Source: Mesomycoplasma ovipneumoniae
GTDB lineage: Bacteria > Bacillota_I > Bacilli_A > Mycoplasmatales > Metamycoplasmataceae
NCBI RefSeq assembly: GCF_038095975.1
Contig: NZ_CP146003.1
Location: 186,001 to 250,000, forward strand
DNA length: 64,000 nucleotides
Direction of reading: 5' to 3'
Of the stretch, positions 53,530 to 64,000 are shown in pieces. The notes under the pieces are model-generated. The model made no database searches. It was not told the origin of the DNA and worked only from the letters and a program-made list of their open reading frames with translations. The number at the start of each line of letters is the position of its first letter. The stretch's first letter is position 1. A program made the translations under genes and the position numbers.

Positions 53530-55530
53530 ATGTTTATAAATTATGATACTGCTTTAATTAGAAAAAATTCGCGCGGGGAATCATATTGAGGACCGCTAGG
53601 CTTAATTTTTAATTCAAACCGTTTTGAATTTTATTTATGATCACCTGATGCAACGCGGGTTCACTTTGCAATTTATGAAAATTTTCAAGACACAAATCCA
53701 ACCGAAATAATCGCAATGACAAAGCGATCTGATGTCTGATTTTGTGAAATTGATGAAAAATTTCACGGATATCTTTATAATTTATTAATTGAACACCGTG
53801 ATTCAACAATAACCGAAGCACTGGATCCTTATTCTTATAGTATTTGTCCTTTTGATTGAACTAAAAATGAAGTTCCAAAAAGTTATTTAATTGATATTTA
53901 TTCACCTCAGGCTGGTGAAAGTCCTTCAGAATTATCATTTCAAAGCAAAAATCCGCTGAATAATGCACTAATTTATGAATTAAATATTCGCGATTTTAGT
54001 TCAAAAAATTCAAACATAGCAAATCCAGGTACTTTTCTTGGGGATCTAGATCAGAAAATTTTTGATTATTTGTCAAGTTTAAATTTTAATTTTTTACAAT
54101 TATTACCAGTTCATTCTTGTTATACTTTTAGTCAAAAAAATATTTCAATTCTTAAAAAAGGTCAAGGAAAAGGTCGTTTTACAAACTATAATTGGGGCTA
54201 TGATCCACTTGGTTTTTTTTCAATTAATTCAAGTTACTCGTCAAATCCAGTAGATCCGTATTTAAAAATAAAAGAATTTAAAGCATTTATTGACTCAGCT
54301 CATAAAAAAAATATTGGAATTATTCTTGATGTTGCTTTTAGTCAAACTTTTCGCAAATCTATTTTAGATGATGTTGCCCGTGGCTATTTTTATCGCGATG
54401 AGGCCTTATCTTTCCCTTCCCAATTTCCGCCTCTTGACTCGCAAAAGCCAATGGCATTTAGACTAATTTTAGACTCACTCATTTTTTTTGTTAAATACTA
54501 TAAAGTTGATGGATTTCGCTTTGATGCAGCCTCATATTTTGATAAAAAATCACTCGAAATTATAAGCATCGAACTGAAAAAAATAAATCCTAACATTATC
54601 TTGTTTGGTAAGTTTTGTAAAAAAACTGATTTACAACACAAAAATCGAACTGAAAAAACTAGTCGTTCTAATAATTTTAATTTTGCTTATTTAAATTATG
54701 GACTTCCAAATGTTATTCGCGGATCTAATGTTCCTGGTGATAAAGGTCTAATTTTGTCAAAAAATAGTTCAAAATTTGCCTCATATGTCTCACTGATTCC
54801 AGGTGGGATTTTTGACTTTGATTTTGGCGATTTTTATCACTCAGCTAGAAGAGATGACCTTTTTGCAAACGATATTAGTATAAATGTTTCTTATATAACT
54901 TCATATGATGGTCCTACTTTAGCTGACAAAATTTTAACAAGTGCCTCAGGACTGACAAAAAACGCCTTTATCGAAACTTATCGTCAAGCATTAATGATGA
55001 CTTTATTTGTTCAAGGAAAAGTTCTTTTGAGTTCAGGAACTGAATTTGCCTTTTCAAAAGCGTGCGATTTTTCCGGCGCAAGTTATTCGAATTGTCAACT
55101 TAATTTAAATGCAACAAAACCACCTTTTCCATATCAGGCTCATAAATTTCTTGATTTTTATTCAAACAAAACTACCGATTTTACAAATGGTCTTGATTTT
55201 AGCCTTCTTGAAATTAGCGAAATTAAAACTAAAATTTTTAATTTTTTAGCAAAAATTAACGAATTTCGCCTAAAAACCCAGTTTTTCAGATTGCCAGATA
55301 ATCAAACAATTTGTGATTCGATAAAATTTGAGACTGTTGACAATAAAAAAGGCTTAATTATTTTTAGCATCCAAATTAAAAATGAAATTATTAAGGTGAT
55401 TCATAATTTTTCAGCCAATTCTTATGACTATGATTTTGAAGATTTTGATGTTATTTTTAATTCTAAATTACAATTTAGTCAAAATATTATTGAAAAACGA
55501 CAGTCAATCTTGCTTATGAAAAAACTTTAG
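53530..55530 (+). CDS. Pullulanase-like GH13 protein with altered catalytic residue
   Basis: 666 residues through several TGA-Trp codons. An N-terminal carbohydrate/CBM48-like region (FEFYLWSPDATRVHFAIYEN, KFHGYLYNLL) precedes a type I pullulanase-like TIM barrel: YELNIRDFSS, FLQLLPVHSC, YNWGYDPLGFFSINSSYSS, IILDVAF, and the nucleophile segment VDGFRFDAAS (Asp332). The acid/base strand that should read YGEGW reads ILFGKFCKK: the catalytic Glu is Lys361 by a single codon (AAG). The third acid remains (SYDGPTLADKI). It may be an inactive or binding-only paralog, or use a different residue. No ribosome-binding site precedes the ATG. Confidence 0.82.
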
Positions 55531-55570
55531 TTCTAAAATTTGCCTTGAATTTTAAAAAATAAAAAAACCG

Positions 55571-55672
55571 GTCAAACTCAGGAAAATATGTAATTAACTT
55601 TTTCCGAAAAAGTTAAAAAAGTCTATAAATCACGACACTTTTTAAGATTAGCTTATCAAACTGGTAAACTTG
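55571..55672 (+). repeat. Remnant G of the repeat family (right end)
   Basis: About 100 bp similar to the right end of element copies, with TTTTTAAGATTAGCTTATCA, CAAACTGG and a degraded hairpin. GTCAAACTCAGG at its left matches the outer terminal repeat in reverse. Promoter, micro-ORF and structured stem are absent. Confidence 0.6.
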
Positions 55673-55675
55673 CAA

Positions 55676-55711
55676 AACTAAAAAAACCAGGCAAAGCTGG
55701 TTTTTTTAGTT
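55676..55711. terminator. Terminator between the convergent GH13 and nox genes
   Basis: AACTAAAAAAACCAG and CTGGTTTTTTTAGTT form a perfect 15-bp stem with loop GCAAAG, T-rich on both strands, so suitable for both genes. Confidence 0.85.
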
Positions 55712-55731
55712 AAATTTTTGAGCTAAAAATT

Positions 55732-57108
55732 TTATTTTTTATTATATTTTAGCCCTAGCGCATTTAAAATTACTTGGATTACAAAGTTAAATGGCTTATT
55801 ATAGTGAGGTAAGAAGTAGAAATCTGAAAGAGCAATTTCAGGTAATTTTAGACCTTTTTGAATTGCTAGTGAAAGGAAATAAATTACTTCAGTGTGATTA
55901 TATTCTTTTCCATATGAACCAATTTGTGCCCCAATTAATTTTAGACTTTCTTTGTCATAAGCGATTTTGATTCATACTTTTGATTTATTTTGCATAAATT
56001 CTGGCCGATCTCAGTCCTCAAGATATTCAACACCAACATTATCTAAGCCCATTTTTGGACAAGCATTTTCACAATATCCAGTTGAGGCATAATTAAATCC
56101 AAAAACGGAAATTGCATTTGTTCCAACATAACCTGGGAAAGGAATATCTTCACGTCCTGCGATGTGGAAAGCAGCAACTATTCCTGATTTTACGGCATTT
56201 GTTGCAAGTGCAATGTGAGCGTGTTGTTTAGTTACATTGTGAACCATTGAAGCTGAATCACCAATTACATAAAGATTTTCATCACTTAGGCAACGCTGGA
56301 ATTGGTCAACTTTAACTGCACCATTAGCAGTTTTTTCAACGTCTGTTAAAATTTTAGTATTTGGTGCAAATCCGATAGCTAAAATTACAAGATCAGCAGC
56401 ATATTTACCTTTATCTGTCTCAACAAAAGCAACTTTTTTTCCACTTTCATCAGCAATAAAACGAACAACTTTTTGATTAAATTGTAAATTAATACCTTCC
56501 TCAACAATTTTATCCTCAATTTTTTGAGTAAATTCCTTATCAAAATAATTAGGGATAATTCTATCTTGCATGTCAATTAGTGTTGTTTTTTTGCCATATT
56601 TGTGAAAAGCTTCAAGTAATTCAATACCAATGTAACCACCACCGATAATAATTACATTTTTAATTGTTGGATCAACTGCTTTTGCTTTAATTTCTTTTGC
56701 GTGAGTAAATGTTTTTGAAACTAAAATATTTTCAAGATCAATTCCCTCAAAAGGTGGAATAATCGGCCAAGTTCCGCCGGCAAAAACTAATTTATCATAG
56801 CTGTCTTTAAAAATTTCGCCACTAACTAAATTTTTAACAGTAATAACTTTATTTTTACGGTCAATTTCGAGAACATCATGCTGTAAATGAACATCGATTC
56901 CCATTGATTTTAATTGTTCAGGACTTGAATAAAAAAGTCCAGATGGATCGCTAAATTCATCAGAAACTCAAAGTGCAATTCCGCAACCTAAAAACGAAAT
57001 GTCTGTATTTCTATCATATGAGACAAGTTCTGCTTGTGGGTAAATAGTTTTTAGGGTTCTTAAAAACGAAGTTCCGGCATGGTTAGTTCCGATTGATATT
57101 ATTTTCAT
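55732..57108 (-). CDS. nox: Water-forming NADH oxidase
   Basis: 458 residues with a few TGA-Trp codons. FAD enzyme that oxidises NADH with O2, restoring NAD for glycolysis. The N-terminal active-site His10 (GTNHAGTS) and the catalytic redox Cys42 (ISFLGCGIALW) match characterised Nox. It has FAGGTWPIIPP, the NADH-binding IIGGGYIGIELLEAF, and the FAD-binding VIGDSASM motifs, plus a C-terminal dimerisation domain. A GTATAAT box and AGGAGA precede the ATG. It is monocistronic. Confidence 0.93.
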
Positions 57109-57231
57109 AAAATCTCCTATTTTAGTGTTTTTTTGGGAGTAAAAAAATTAAATTTAATTTTATTAAATTATACAATATTTTTCAATTTTTTATTAAAATT
57201 AAGTTACAATTAAAAAAATAAGGAATAAAAT

Positions 57232-57280
57232 AAAAAATCTTCGAAATTTTAGGAAAAACTACTAAATTTCGGGGATTTTT
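57232..57280 (-). terminator. Terminator after rsmE
   Basis: AAAAATC-CGAAATTT arms pair imperfectly with AAATTTCG-GATTTTT around a ~15-nt loop, 20 bp past the rsmE stop on the minus strand. Confidence 0.65.
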
Positions 57281-57299
57281 GCACTTTTTTACTAAAAAG

Positions 57300-57983
57300 T
57301 TAATCATTTATGCACTTACTTAATAAAAAAATTGCTGCTGTTTCAGAGCGTAAAATTCTTTTGCCTAAAGACACAACTTTAAAATCAAATTTTTGGGCTA
57401 AATCTATTTCTGACTTATCAAAACCGCCCTCAGGACCGATTATTATAATTGTATCGCTTCCTGACTGGTCTATTTTTGTTTGGTTTTTCTCACCTTCAAA
57501 GGCGATTAATTTTTGACTAAAATTAACAGAGTTTTTCAAAATATCACTGTAATTTACAGGTAAATTTATTTTTGGAATCAAATTTCGAAAACTCTGTTGT
57601 GCACTGTGGAGGCAAATTTGCTCTCATCTTTTTAGTTTTTTTCTTAAATCTCCCTCTAATTTTTGACTTACATTTTTACTAAAAAACGGTCAAATTTCGC
57701 TGACGCCAATTTCAACAGCTTTTTGAATTGCAAATTCAAAAGATTTTGTCTTTAGAATTGCAAGTGCTAAAATAACCTTGTTTTTAGGTTCATTATTTAA
57801 TTCAAGTTTTTCAATAATTTCAGCTTTGTTTGAATTTTGAACTAATTTTGTAAGGTAAAATTCACCTTTGAAAACACAAATAAAATTTTCGTTTTTAATT
57901 CGCACAACTTTAATATGATTTAAATTTAAATCATCAAGAATGAAAAAATTTTCTTGTTTTTCACTAACAAAAAAACGGAACAT
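57300..57983 (-). CDS. rsmE: 16S rRNA m3U1498 methyltransferase
   Basis: 227 residues with a TGA-Trp. SPOUT-family methyltransferase modifying U1498 of 16S rRNA. The PUA-like N-terminus (MFRFFVSEKQENFFILDD) is followed by KVILALAILKTKSFEFAIQKAVEIGVSEI and the knot motifs IIIIGPEGGFDKSEI and VSLGKRILRSETAAI, all characteristic. It is divergent from alaS, with about 70 bp between. Confidence 0.92.
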
Positions 57984-58055
57984 AGATAAAATTTTAATAT
58001 AAAATTTTACAAATCCTAAAAATTAAGTAAAATTATTATTATAAGGATAAAACAA

Positions 58056-60707
58056 ATGAAAAAATTATCAGCTAATGAAGTTCGTCAACTTTGATTTGAT
58101 TTTTTTCAGCAAAAAAATCATCTTCTTATAGAATCTAAACCGCTTGTTCCCCAAAATGATGATTCACTTCTTTGAATTAATTCAGGAGTTGCGGCGTTAA
58201 AAGATTATTTTATTGGTAAAAAAATTCCACCTTCAAAACGACTTGTTAATTCGCAAAAAGCACTAAGAACTAATGATATTGAAAATGTTGGCCAAACCTC
58301 AAGGCATCACACTTTGTTTGAAATGCTAGGAAATTTTTCAATTGGCGACTATTTTAAACTTGAAGCAATTGATTTTGCCTTTGAATTTTTGACTAAATGG
58401 TTAGAATTAGACCCTGAAAAACTTTATATAACATATTATGATAGTGATTTTGAGACTTTAAATAAATGGAAAAGTTTAGGTTTTCCTGAAAATAGACTTA
58501 TTCCCGGCGGTAAAAAAACTAATTTTTGAGACTTAGGTCAAGGTCCTTGTGGTCCGTGTACCGAAATTTATTTTGACCGTGGTGAAAAATTTGATGCTCG
58601 TGGCGATGAATTAATAAGAAATGACATCGAAAATGACCGTTTTATCGAAATTTGAAACATTGTTTTTTCAGAATTTAATAACGACGGAGAACAAAATTAT
58701 TCGCCTTTAATGTCAAAAAATATCGATACTGGTGCAGGTTTTGAAAGAATCGTCTCAATTTTGCAAAATGGTCCAACTAATTATGATACAGATTTATTTT
58801 TGCCAATTATTGCAGAAATCCAAAAGTACACTAATTTTAAATACGATATTGAAAATTATTTTAAAAAAGATGCAAAACAAGCCCAAATCAATAAAAGTTT
58901 TAGACTAATTGCTGACCACATTCGCGCAATAAGTGCCGCAGTAAATGATGGAGTTATGCCATCAAATTTACACCGAGGCTATATAATTAGGCGTTTAATT
59001 AGAAGAGCTTATTGAAACGGGAAAAAATTAGGAATTTCAGAAGAGTTTTTACACAAATTGGTTCCAATTGTCGCTAAAACGCTGAATGCTAATTTTGATA
59101 TTGAAAAAATTGAGTCCGTGATTTATCATGAAGAAAAAAATTTTATAAAAACTCTTGAAATCGGCCATGAACTTTTAGAAAATGAGATAAAAAAAACTGA
59201 AGGCCAAATTTCACCAGAAATTGTTTTTAAACTTTTTGTTACTTACGGATTTCCTCCTGAACTAACTCAGGAAATTCTTCAAGAAAAAAATATCAGTTTT
59301 GACCTTAAATCATTAGAAGAATATCACGAAAAACACGCTCAAATTTCCCGTGCAAATATTAAAAAAGGCATGGGAAAAGTTATTGATTCTTTAAATCAAG
59401 TTAAGTCACAAATTTCAGAATTTATAGGTTATGAATTTCACAAAACTGAAACAAAAATTGCTTTTTTAGCAAATCAATTTAATGAAATTGACCAAACTTC
59501 TGAAGGCGAAATTTCATATGTAATTTTTGAAAAAACTCCATTTTATGCAACAGCCGGTGGTCAAAAACATGATCAGGGTTATATAATTCAAGGCAACAAA
59601 AAAATTGAAATTATTGACGTTTTTAAAGATAAATTTTTAAATAATGTCCATGTTTTTGAAGGTAAACTGTCAAAAAATTTACCGGTAATTTTAGAGTTAA
59701 ATTCAGACAACCGTTTGAATTTAGAGCGAAATCACTCAGCAACTCACCTTTTATTTGCTTCACTTCGGGCAGAATTTGGTCCTCAAATTAAGCAACTTGG
59801 TTCTGATAATAATGAAGAACGACTGACTTTTGACTTTCCTTGTGCTCAAAAACCTTCAAAAGAACAAATAAAATCTGTTGAAAATCGTGTAAATTCATAT
59901 ATAAGTAAACAAGTTCAGCGTGAATATTTAGTCACAAACCTAGAAAAAGCCCAAAAACTAAATGCAATTATGACATTAGAAGAATCAGAATACATGGATC
60001 CTAATGCACTTCGGCTTGTAGTTTTTCCTGGAATTACAACAGATTTATGTGGTGGAACTCACATTCAAAACACTAAATTATTAGAAAAATTCACAATTTT
60101 ATCCTACCAAACTAAGGGTTCAGGAATTTACCGGATTCGTGCGGTTAGCTCTTTTGCCAAAAATGTTGAGTTTTTAAAGCAAAATATTGAACTTTTAAAG
60201 TTTCAAATTAGTTCATTAGTTAATAAAATTGCAAAAATTAGTCAAGATTTTACCTTTGATTTTCCAAGTTTTACTGATTTAGATTTAGAATTTGAGCACT
60301 TGACAAAAATTGAAGAAGAGCTCAAAGAAAAATACAAAAAAATCCTAAAAAATCAAGATATTTCTCAATCATTAGAATTAAATTCAGAAAATTTTGTTGA
60401 CATTAATCAAAATAAGTTCTACATTGATTTGGAATTTAATTCCAAAAATCTAAAACAATCAGCAGCTACTTTTAGACAAAAAAACCCAAAATCTACATTT
60501 ATTTTAGCTGCAAATCTCGAAGATGAAAATTATTTAATTACAGTTGCATCTTTTAACTTAGAATCAAATGTTATTCTTGAAAAAATTATGGAAATTTACG
60601 ATGGTGCAGGAGGTGGAAATTCTAAAATAGCGCAGGCAAAAATCAAGAAAAAACCTATAAAAGACGATATAATTAAGCTTTTATGAGCATTAGACCCAGA
60701 GTTTTAG
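58056..60707 (+). CDS. alaS: Alanyl-tRNA synthetase
   Basis: 883 residues through several TGA-Trp codons, including one just six codons before the TAG stop. It charges tRNA-Ala. Class II core: [45 protein letters not shown] and [22 protein letters not shown]. The editing domain has the zinc-site HSATHLLF and CGGTHIQNT motifs. A C-terminal C-Ala-like region ends [20 protein letters not shown] precedes the ATG. The end overlaps ruvX by 25 bp. Confidence 0.95.
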
Positions 60708-61123
60708 CGCTTGATTTAGGGGTTAAGTCTTGCGGCTTTGCAATTTCTGATTCAGATTGGAAAATTTCTTTGCCCCTTGAGCAATATAATTTTAATAGGT
60801 ATGATTTTGCAAGAGTTATTGCGCGAATTGGTTTTTGATTGGATCAATATTCCGTTTCTACTCTTGTTTTAGGTTATCCTTTGACTTTATCAGGTAAAAT
60901 TTCGCCAAGAACAATTATGGTTGAAGAATTTGCTCAATTAATAAAAAAACACTATAAAATACAGCTTTTTTTCCAAGATGAGCGACTTTCTTCCAAGGAA
61001 GCAAACTCAATTTTAATTGACTCAGGCTTGTCCTTTAAAAAGCGACAAAAAATTATTGACAAATTAGCAGCTCAAATTATACTTGAAAGATTTTTACAAA
61101 CACAAAATGGATATGAAAAATAA
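60683..61123 (+). CDS. ruvX: RuvX/YqgF family Holliday-junction resolvase-like protein
   Basis: 146 residues. RNase H-like fold: [17 protein letters not shown] at the N-terminus carries the first catalytic Asp, LVLGYPLTLSG the next strand, and FFQDERLSSKEAN holds the DER acidic residues. The family acts in 16S rRNA 5' end maturation and perhaps DNA recombination. The overlap with the alaS end is common in mollicutes. Confidence 0.9.
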
Positions 61124-61577
61124 AAAAACTTTAACCCAAGAACCAATAAACCTTTCAGACCCACAGCGAGTAATAATCGCAAAAGAAATTTCTAATTCAA
61201 CAAATCCGGGTTATGAAAAACTGTATTCACTTTTTTATACTGAATTTGAAGATTTAAGAATTTTTTCTGTTGTTTTTGATGAGAAAAAAAATATTCTTGC
61301 TTTTGAAATTGACAGAAATACTTGAGAAACTACAAAAACCTTTGTTGAATTTGACGACCAGACTATTGAACTTTTAGAGATGCAAATTAGTGAATTTTTT
61401 GACACAAACAAGTTCATTTTTGAAGACAAGCCAATTGATCCTTTTACTTTTTTCAATAATTTCTCGCCTGAAACTGATTATGATGATATAATTGAGGAAC
61501 TTAGTGATAACGAAGCAATTAGAGTTCCTGAATTAAAAAATAAAGCAAAAAAAGCTATAAAATCAAAGGTAAATTAA
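61107..61577 (+). CDS. Conserved hypothetical acidic protein downstream of ruvX
   Basis: 156 residues from ATG (an ATG two codons on is equally possible), overlapping ruvX by 17 bp and ending 1 bp before pth. No catalytic motif or membrane helix is visible. It is acidic with alternating strand-like segments (LYSLFYTEFEDLRIFSVVFD, FVEFDDQTIELLEMQISEFF) and a basic tail (KNKAKKAIKSKVN). Its place between ruvX and pth suggests a housekeeping role, but I cannot assign one. Confidence 0.7.
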
Positions 61578-61578
61578 G

Positions 61579-62133
61579 ATGAAACTAATTGTTGGACTTG
61601 GTAATCCAGGTGAAAAATACGCTCAAACAAAACATAATGTTGGATTTTGAGTTCTTGATTTATTAGCTGAAAAACTCGGACTGACCTTTGATCAAAAAAC
61701 TGAAAATGGTGTTTTTTGTAAAACAAGTGATTTTATTCTTGCAAAACCAACAACATACATGAATAAATCAGGTGATTTTGTCTTTGAATTAGTCCAATTT
61801 TACAAAATTAACATTCTTGATGTGATAATCGTCTATGATGATATGAATTTTGAAATTGGCCAGGCACTAATTAGAGCAACAGGAAGTGCAGGTGGCCAGC
61901 GAGGAATGGAAAATATTATTGAAAAATGTGGTACTAAAGATATAAAAAGACTAAAAATTGGTATTTCGCGGGCCGAAAATTCTAAGGAATACGTGCTTAG
62001 TCCTTTTGAAAATCAAGACAAAATTAAAGTTAAACAAGTTGTTGATCAAGCCGCTGACATTCTTATTTTTTATTTATCAAATAGTTTTATGACTACGGTT
62101 CAAAAATTTAATGCTAACAAAAACAAGGTCTAA
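61579..62133 (+). CDS. pth: Peptidyl-tRNA hydrolase
   Basis: 184 residues with one TGA-Trp. It releases peptides from stalled peptidyl-tRNA. Motifs: KLIVGLGNPGEKYAQTKHNV (with Asn and catalytic His), LAKPTTYMNKSG, VIIVYDDMNFEIG carrying the catalytic Asp, and GSAGGQRGMENII. The final 23 bp overlap tilS, a conserved pth-tilS coupling. Confidence 0.95.
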
Positions 62134-63004
62134 AGAAAGATTTTTAATTGCAGTTTCTGGCGGCTCTGATTCAATGTTTTTACTTGACAAATATAAAAAT
62201 AAAGATATAATTGTTGTTCATGTCAATTATAATTTGAGGCCACAGGCCATTTTTGAAACTTTATTAGTTTCAAAATTTTGCCAAAAATATAATTTAATGC
62301 TTAAAATTTTATCCTTTGATAGTTTTTCTGTTTCGGGAAATTTGCAAGCAAATTTAAGAAAGGTTCGTTACGAGTTTTTTTACCGAGTTTATAAACATTT
62401 TAAATGCACAAAATTACTTGTGGCTCATCACTGAAATGATTTTGTTGAGACAATTTTTTTGCAAAAAGAGCAAAAAAAGTTAGTAACATTTTGAGGAATC
62501 CGCGGGCAAAATTTCCTTTTTGGAATGCAAATCTCAAGACCACTTTTGTATTTTTACGCAAAAAAAAGAATTCTTAAAAGTTGTAAAAAAAGAAAAATCC
62601 CTTATCTTGATGATGATTCAAATTTTACAGACAAATATAGAAGGAACGCAATTCGCTTTAAATTGCAAAAATTAAGCACTTTTTCTTTATTTTTTACTTT
62701 TTCTGTTCATTTCATTGCAAATTTTTTTAAATTAATAGAACTAAAAAAAAATTATAAAACTCTTGAAAAGTGGAAAAAAACAGAATATCATGCTTATTTT
62801 TTCCAAAAAATTCGAAAAAAACCAGAAATTATCTTTTTATATTTGCACCAAAATTTTGACAATATTAAATTATCAAAGGGAAAAATCAATTCAATAATTG
62901 ACTTTATTAGTTCAAAAGCACCCAACGGATCGTTTTTAATAAAAAAAAATAACTATATAATTAAAAAAAAACTAAAAATATACGCAAAATCTAGTAAAAT
63001 TTAG
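62111..63004 (+). CDS. tilS: tRNA(Ile)-lysidine synthase
   Basis: 297 residues with TGA-Trp codons. It converts C34 of the AUA-reading tRNA-Ile to lysidine, essential for AUA decoding. The PP-loop ISVSGGSDS-type motif reads LIAVSGGSDSMFLLDK; VHVNYNLRPQA and the VAHHWNDFVETIFLQ segment follow. PYLDDDSNFTDKYRRNAIR is the typical substrate-binding loop. The C-terminal domain is shortened, as in other mycoplasmas. Confidence 0.93.
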
Positions 63005-63033
63005 TAAGATTTGTTGAACTAGAAAGGAAAATC

Positions 63034-64000
63034 ATGCAAGTAAAACAAAAAAAGAAACCATCGGTCGGTTGAATTGTTCTTTTGATTATACTTTTAGGGG
63101 GGATTACTTATCTTATATATACTCAATTGCAACCCAACCTTACTGTTAAAAGTTTATCTCATTTCGAAGAACAGTTAGTTAAAAATGCCAAAAACACAAC
63201 CGATGGTAATTTCTTTTACTCAATTATTTTTGATATTAATGCTTATCGAATTCGTGTAGTTGAAGCTACTGATGGTAAAATAATTGCTTATTCTGTAATA
63301 GCAAATCCTGCTGTTATTACAAAATTCCAATCTGGTGCTGCTGAACTTAGCCCCTTGATTAAAAATCAACTGCAAAATTCAAATATTACAACATATTCAG
63401 AATTAGTTTCACTTTCAGTTAAAACAGCCCCCTCAAATTATACAAATCTTACAGATGGAAATAAAGCCCTTCTTAATGAACTTTACGATTTAGTCGGCGC
63501 ACAAAGACCCCAAGATAATGTCTATTTGCCTTCTTTTACTTCAGCTGATAGACCATCTACAACATTTGTTCAATATATTCTCTCACTTCTCCCAATAGTT
63601 ATACCATTTTTAATAATTGGTTTTTTTGTTTATCGTGCGAACAAAAATTCTCAAGGAGGTGCAGGTTTTTTCAATCCCGGAAAAAATCAAGCAATCCGTA
63701 TTAAATCTGATAAAAAATACTCAGATGTTGCAGGAAATGTTGAAGCTAAAGAAGAAATTTCTGAATTTATCGACTACTTAAAAAATCCTGGTCGTTATTC
63801 TAGCGCTGGTGCAAAAATTCCGCGTGGAATTTTGCTAGGAGGTCCTCCGGGAACTGGAAAAACATTACTTGCAAAAGCTACTGCTGGTGAAGCAAATGTG
63901 CCTTTTTTCTTCATTTCTGCATCTAATTTTGTGGAACTATATGTTGGAGTTGGAGCAAAAAGAGTACGTGAATTATTTAGAGATGCACGAAATGATTCTC
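63034..64000 (+). CDS. ftsH: ATP-dependent zinc metalloprotease FtsH (3' end beyond window)
   Basis: The first 322 codons are present. TM1 ([19 protein letters not shown], with TGA-Trp), an extracytoplasmic domain to ~180, and TM2 ([20 protein letters not shown]) precede the AAA domain: [20 protein letters not shown], Walker [11 protein letters not shown], the pore loop [12 protein letters not shown], then [12 protein letters not shown] at the edge. The zinc HExxH site would lie outside. AGAAAGGAAA precedes the ATG. FtsH degrades membrane and short-lived proteins. Confidence 0.96.

Overview
The window is AT-rich and reads TGA as tryptophan. Most long genes only stay open across several in-frame TGA codons, so this is a mollicute (genetic code 4). 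Paired P97/P102-type adhesin genes with KAEGAQNQGK-type (R2-like) and (A/T)K(P/T)(V/E)A-type (R1-like) repeats, the nrdFIE set and the overall gene content point to the Mycoplasma (Mesomycoplasma) hyopneumoniae / M. flocculare group. The species is inferred, not proven.

Layout, left to right. 1-1.2 kb: the 3' end of an unknown gene, then a repeat element (copy A) flanked by a diverged 157-bp direct repeat. 1.36-8.44 kb: a P97-like/P102-like adhesin pair. 8.5-12.8 kb: a small membrane protein, then nrdF-nrdI-nrdE, a class Ib-like ribonucleotide reductase whose R2 subunit has lost three metal-binding carboxylates (metal-free class Ie, VPK type). A dimeric dUTPase gene faces it. 14.05-17.4 kb: a minus-strand operon GcvH-like, SirTM-type sirtuin, lipoate-protein ligase, old-yellow-enzyme oxidoreductase, matching the known lipoylation-dependent ADP-ribosylation operon but with no macrodomain gene. 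17.9-22.3 kb: two paralogous ATPase-permease (FtsX/MacB-like) ABC proteins behind a short peptide ORF. 22.6-28.3 kb: an amino-sugar catabolic region (nagB, PTS EIICB and class II aldolase on minus, nagA on plus). 28.5-29.9 kb: an IS3-family insertion sequence nested inside element copy D. 30.6-37.1 kb: a second P97/P102 pair with the repeat arrays. 37.7-48.1 kb: gyrB, a LicA-like kinase, two MnuA-like membrane nucleases, a 5'-3' exonuclease and dnaE; a tandem duplication here left a truncated exonuclease and a decayed kinase. 48.8-53.2 kb: the rimP-nusA-rnpM-infB-rbfA operon. 53.5-58 kb: a pullulanase-like GH13 protein with a mutated active site, NADH oxidase and rsmE. 58-64 kb: alaS-ruvX-orf-pth-tilS-ftsH.

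The most unusual content is a family of six roughly 0.5-0.7 kb intergenic elements (A-F, plus a remnant G). They have imperfect terminal inverted repeats based on CCCGAGTTTGACAGTTTGAT. Each carries an A15-17 tract, a near-consensus promoter (TTGGTC/TTGGCA, 16-17 bp, TATAAT), a strong ribosome-binding site, a conserved five-codon micro-ORF (MFLP, MMLP, MFFV, MFLL, MFFA or MFLS) and a terminator-like hairpin whose stem varies with paired compensatory changes. They look like non-autonomous mobile elements that each encode a ~160-nt structured RNA with a tiny leader peptide. I do not recognise them as a described family.

Homopolymer T tracts also overlap the -35 region of the nag promoter and of the second adhesin promoter, suggesting length-variable expression.
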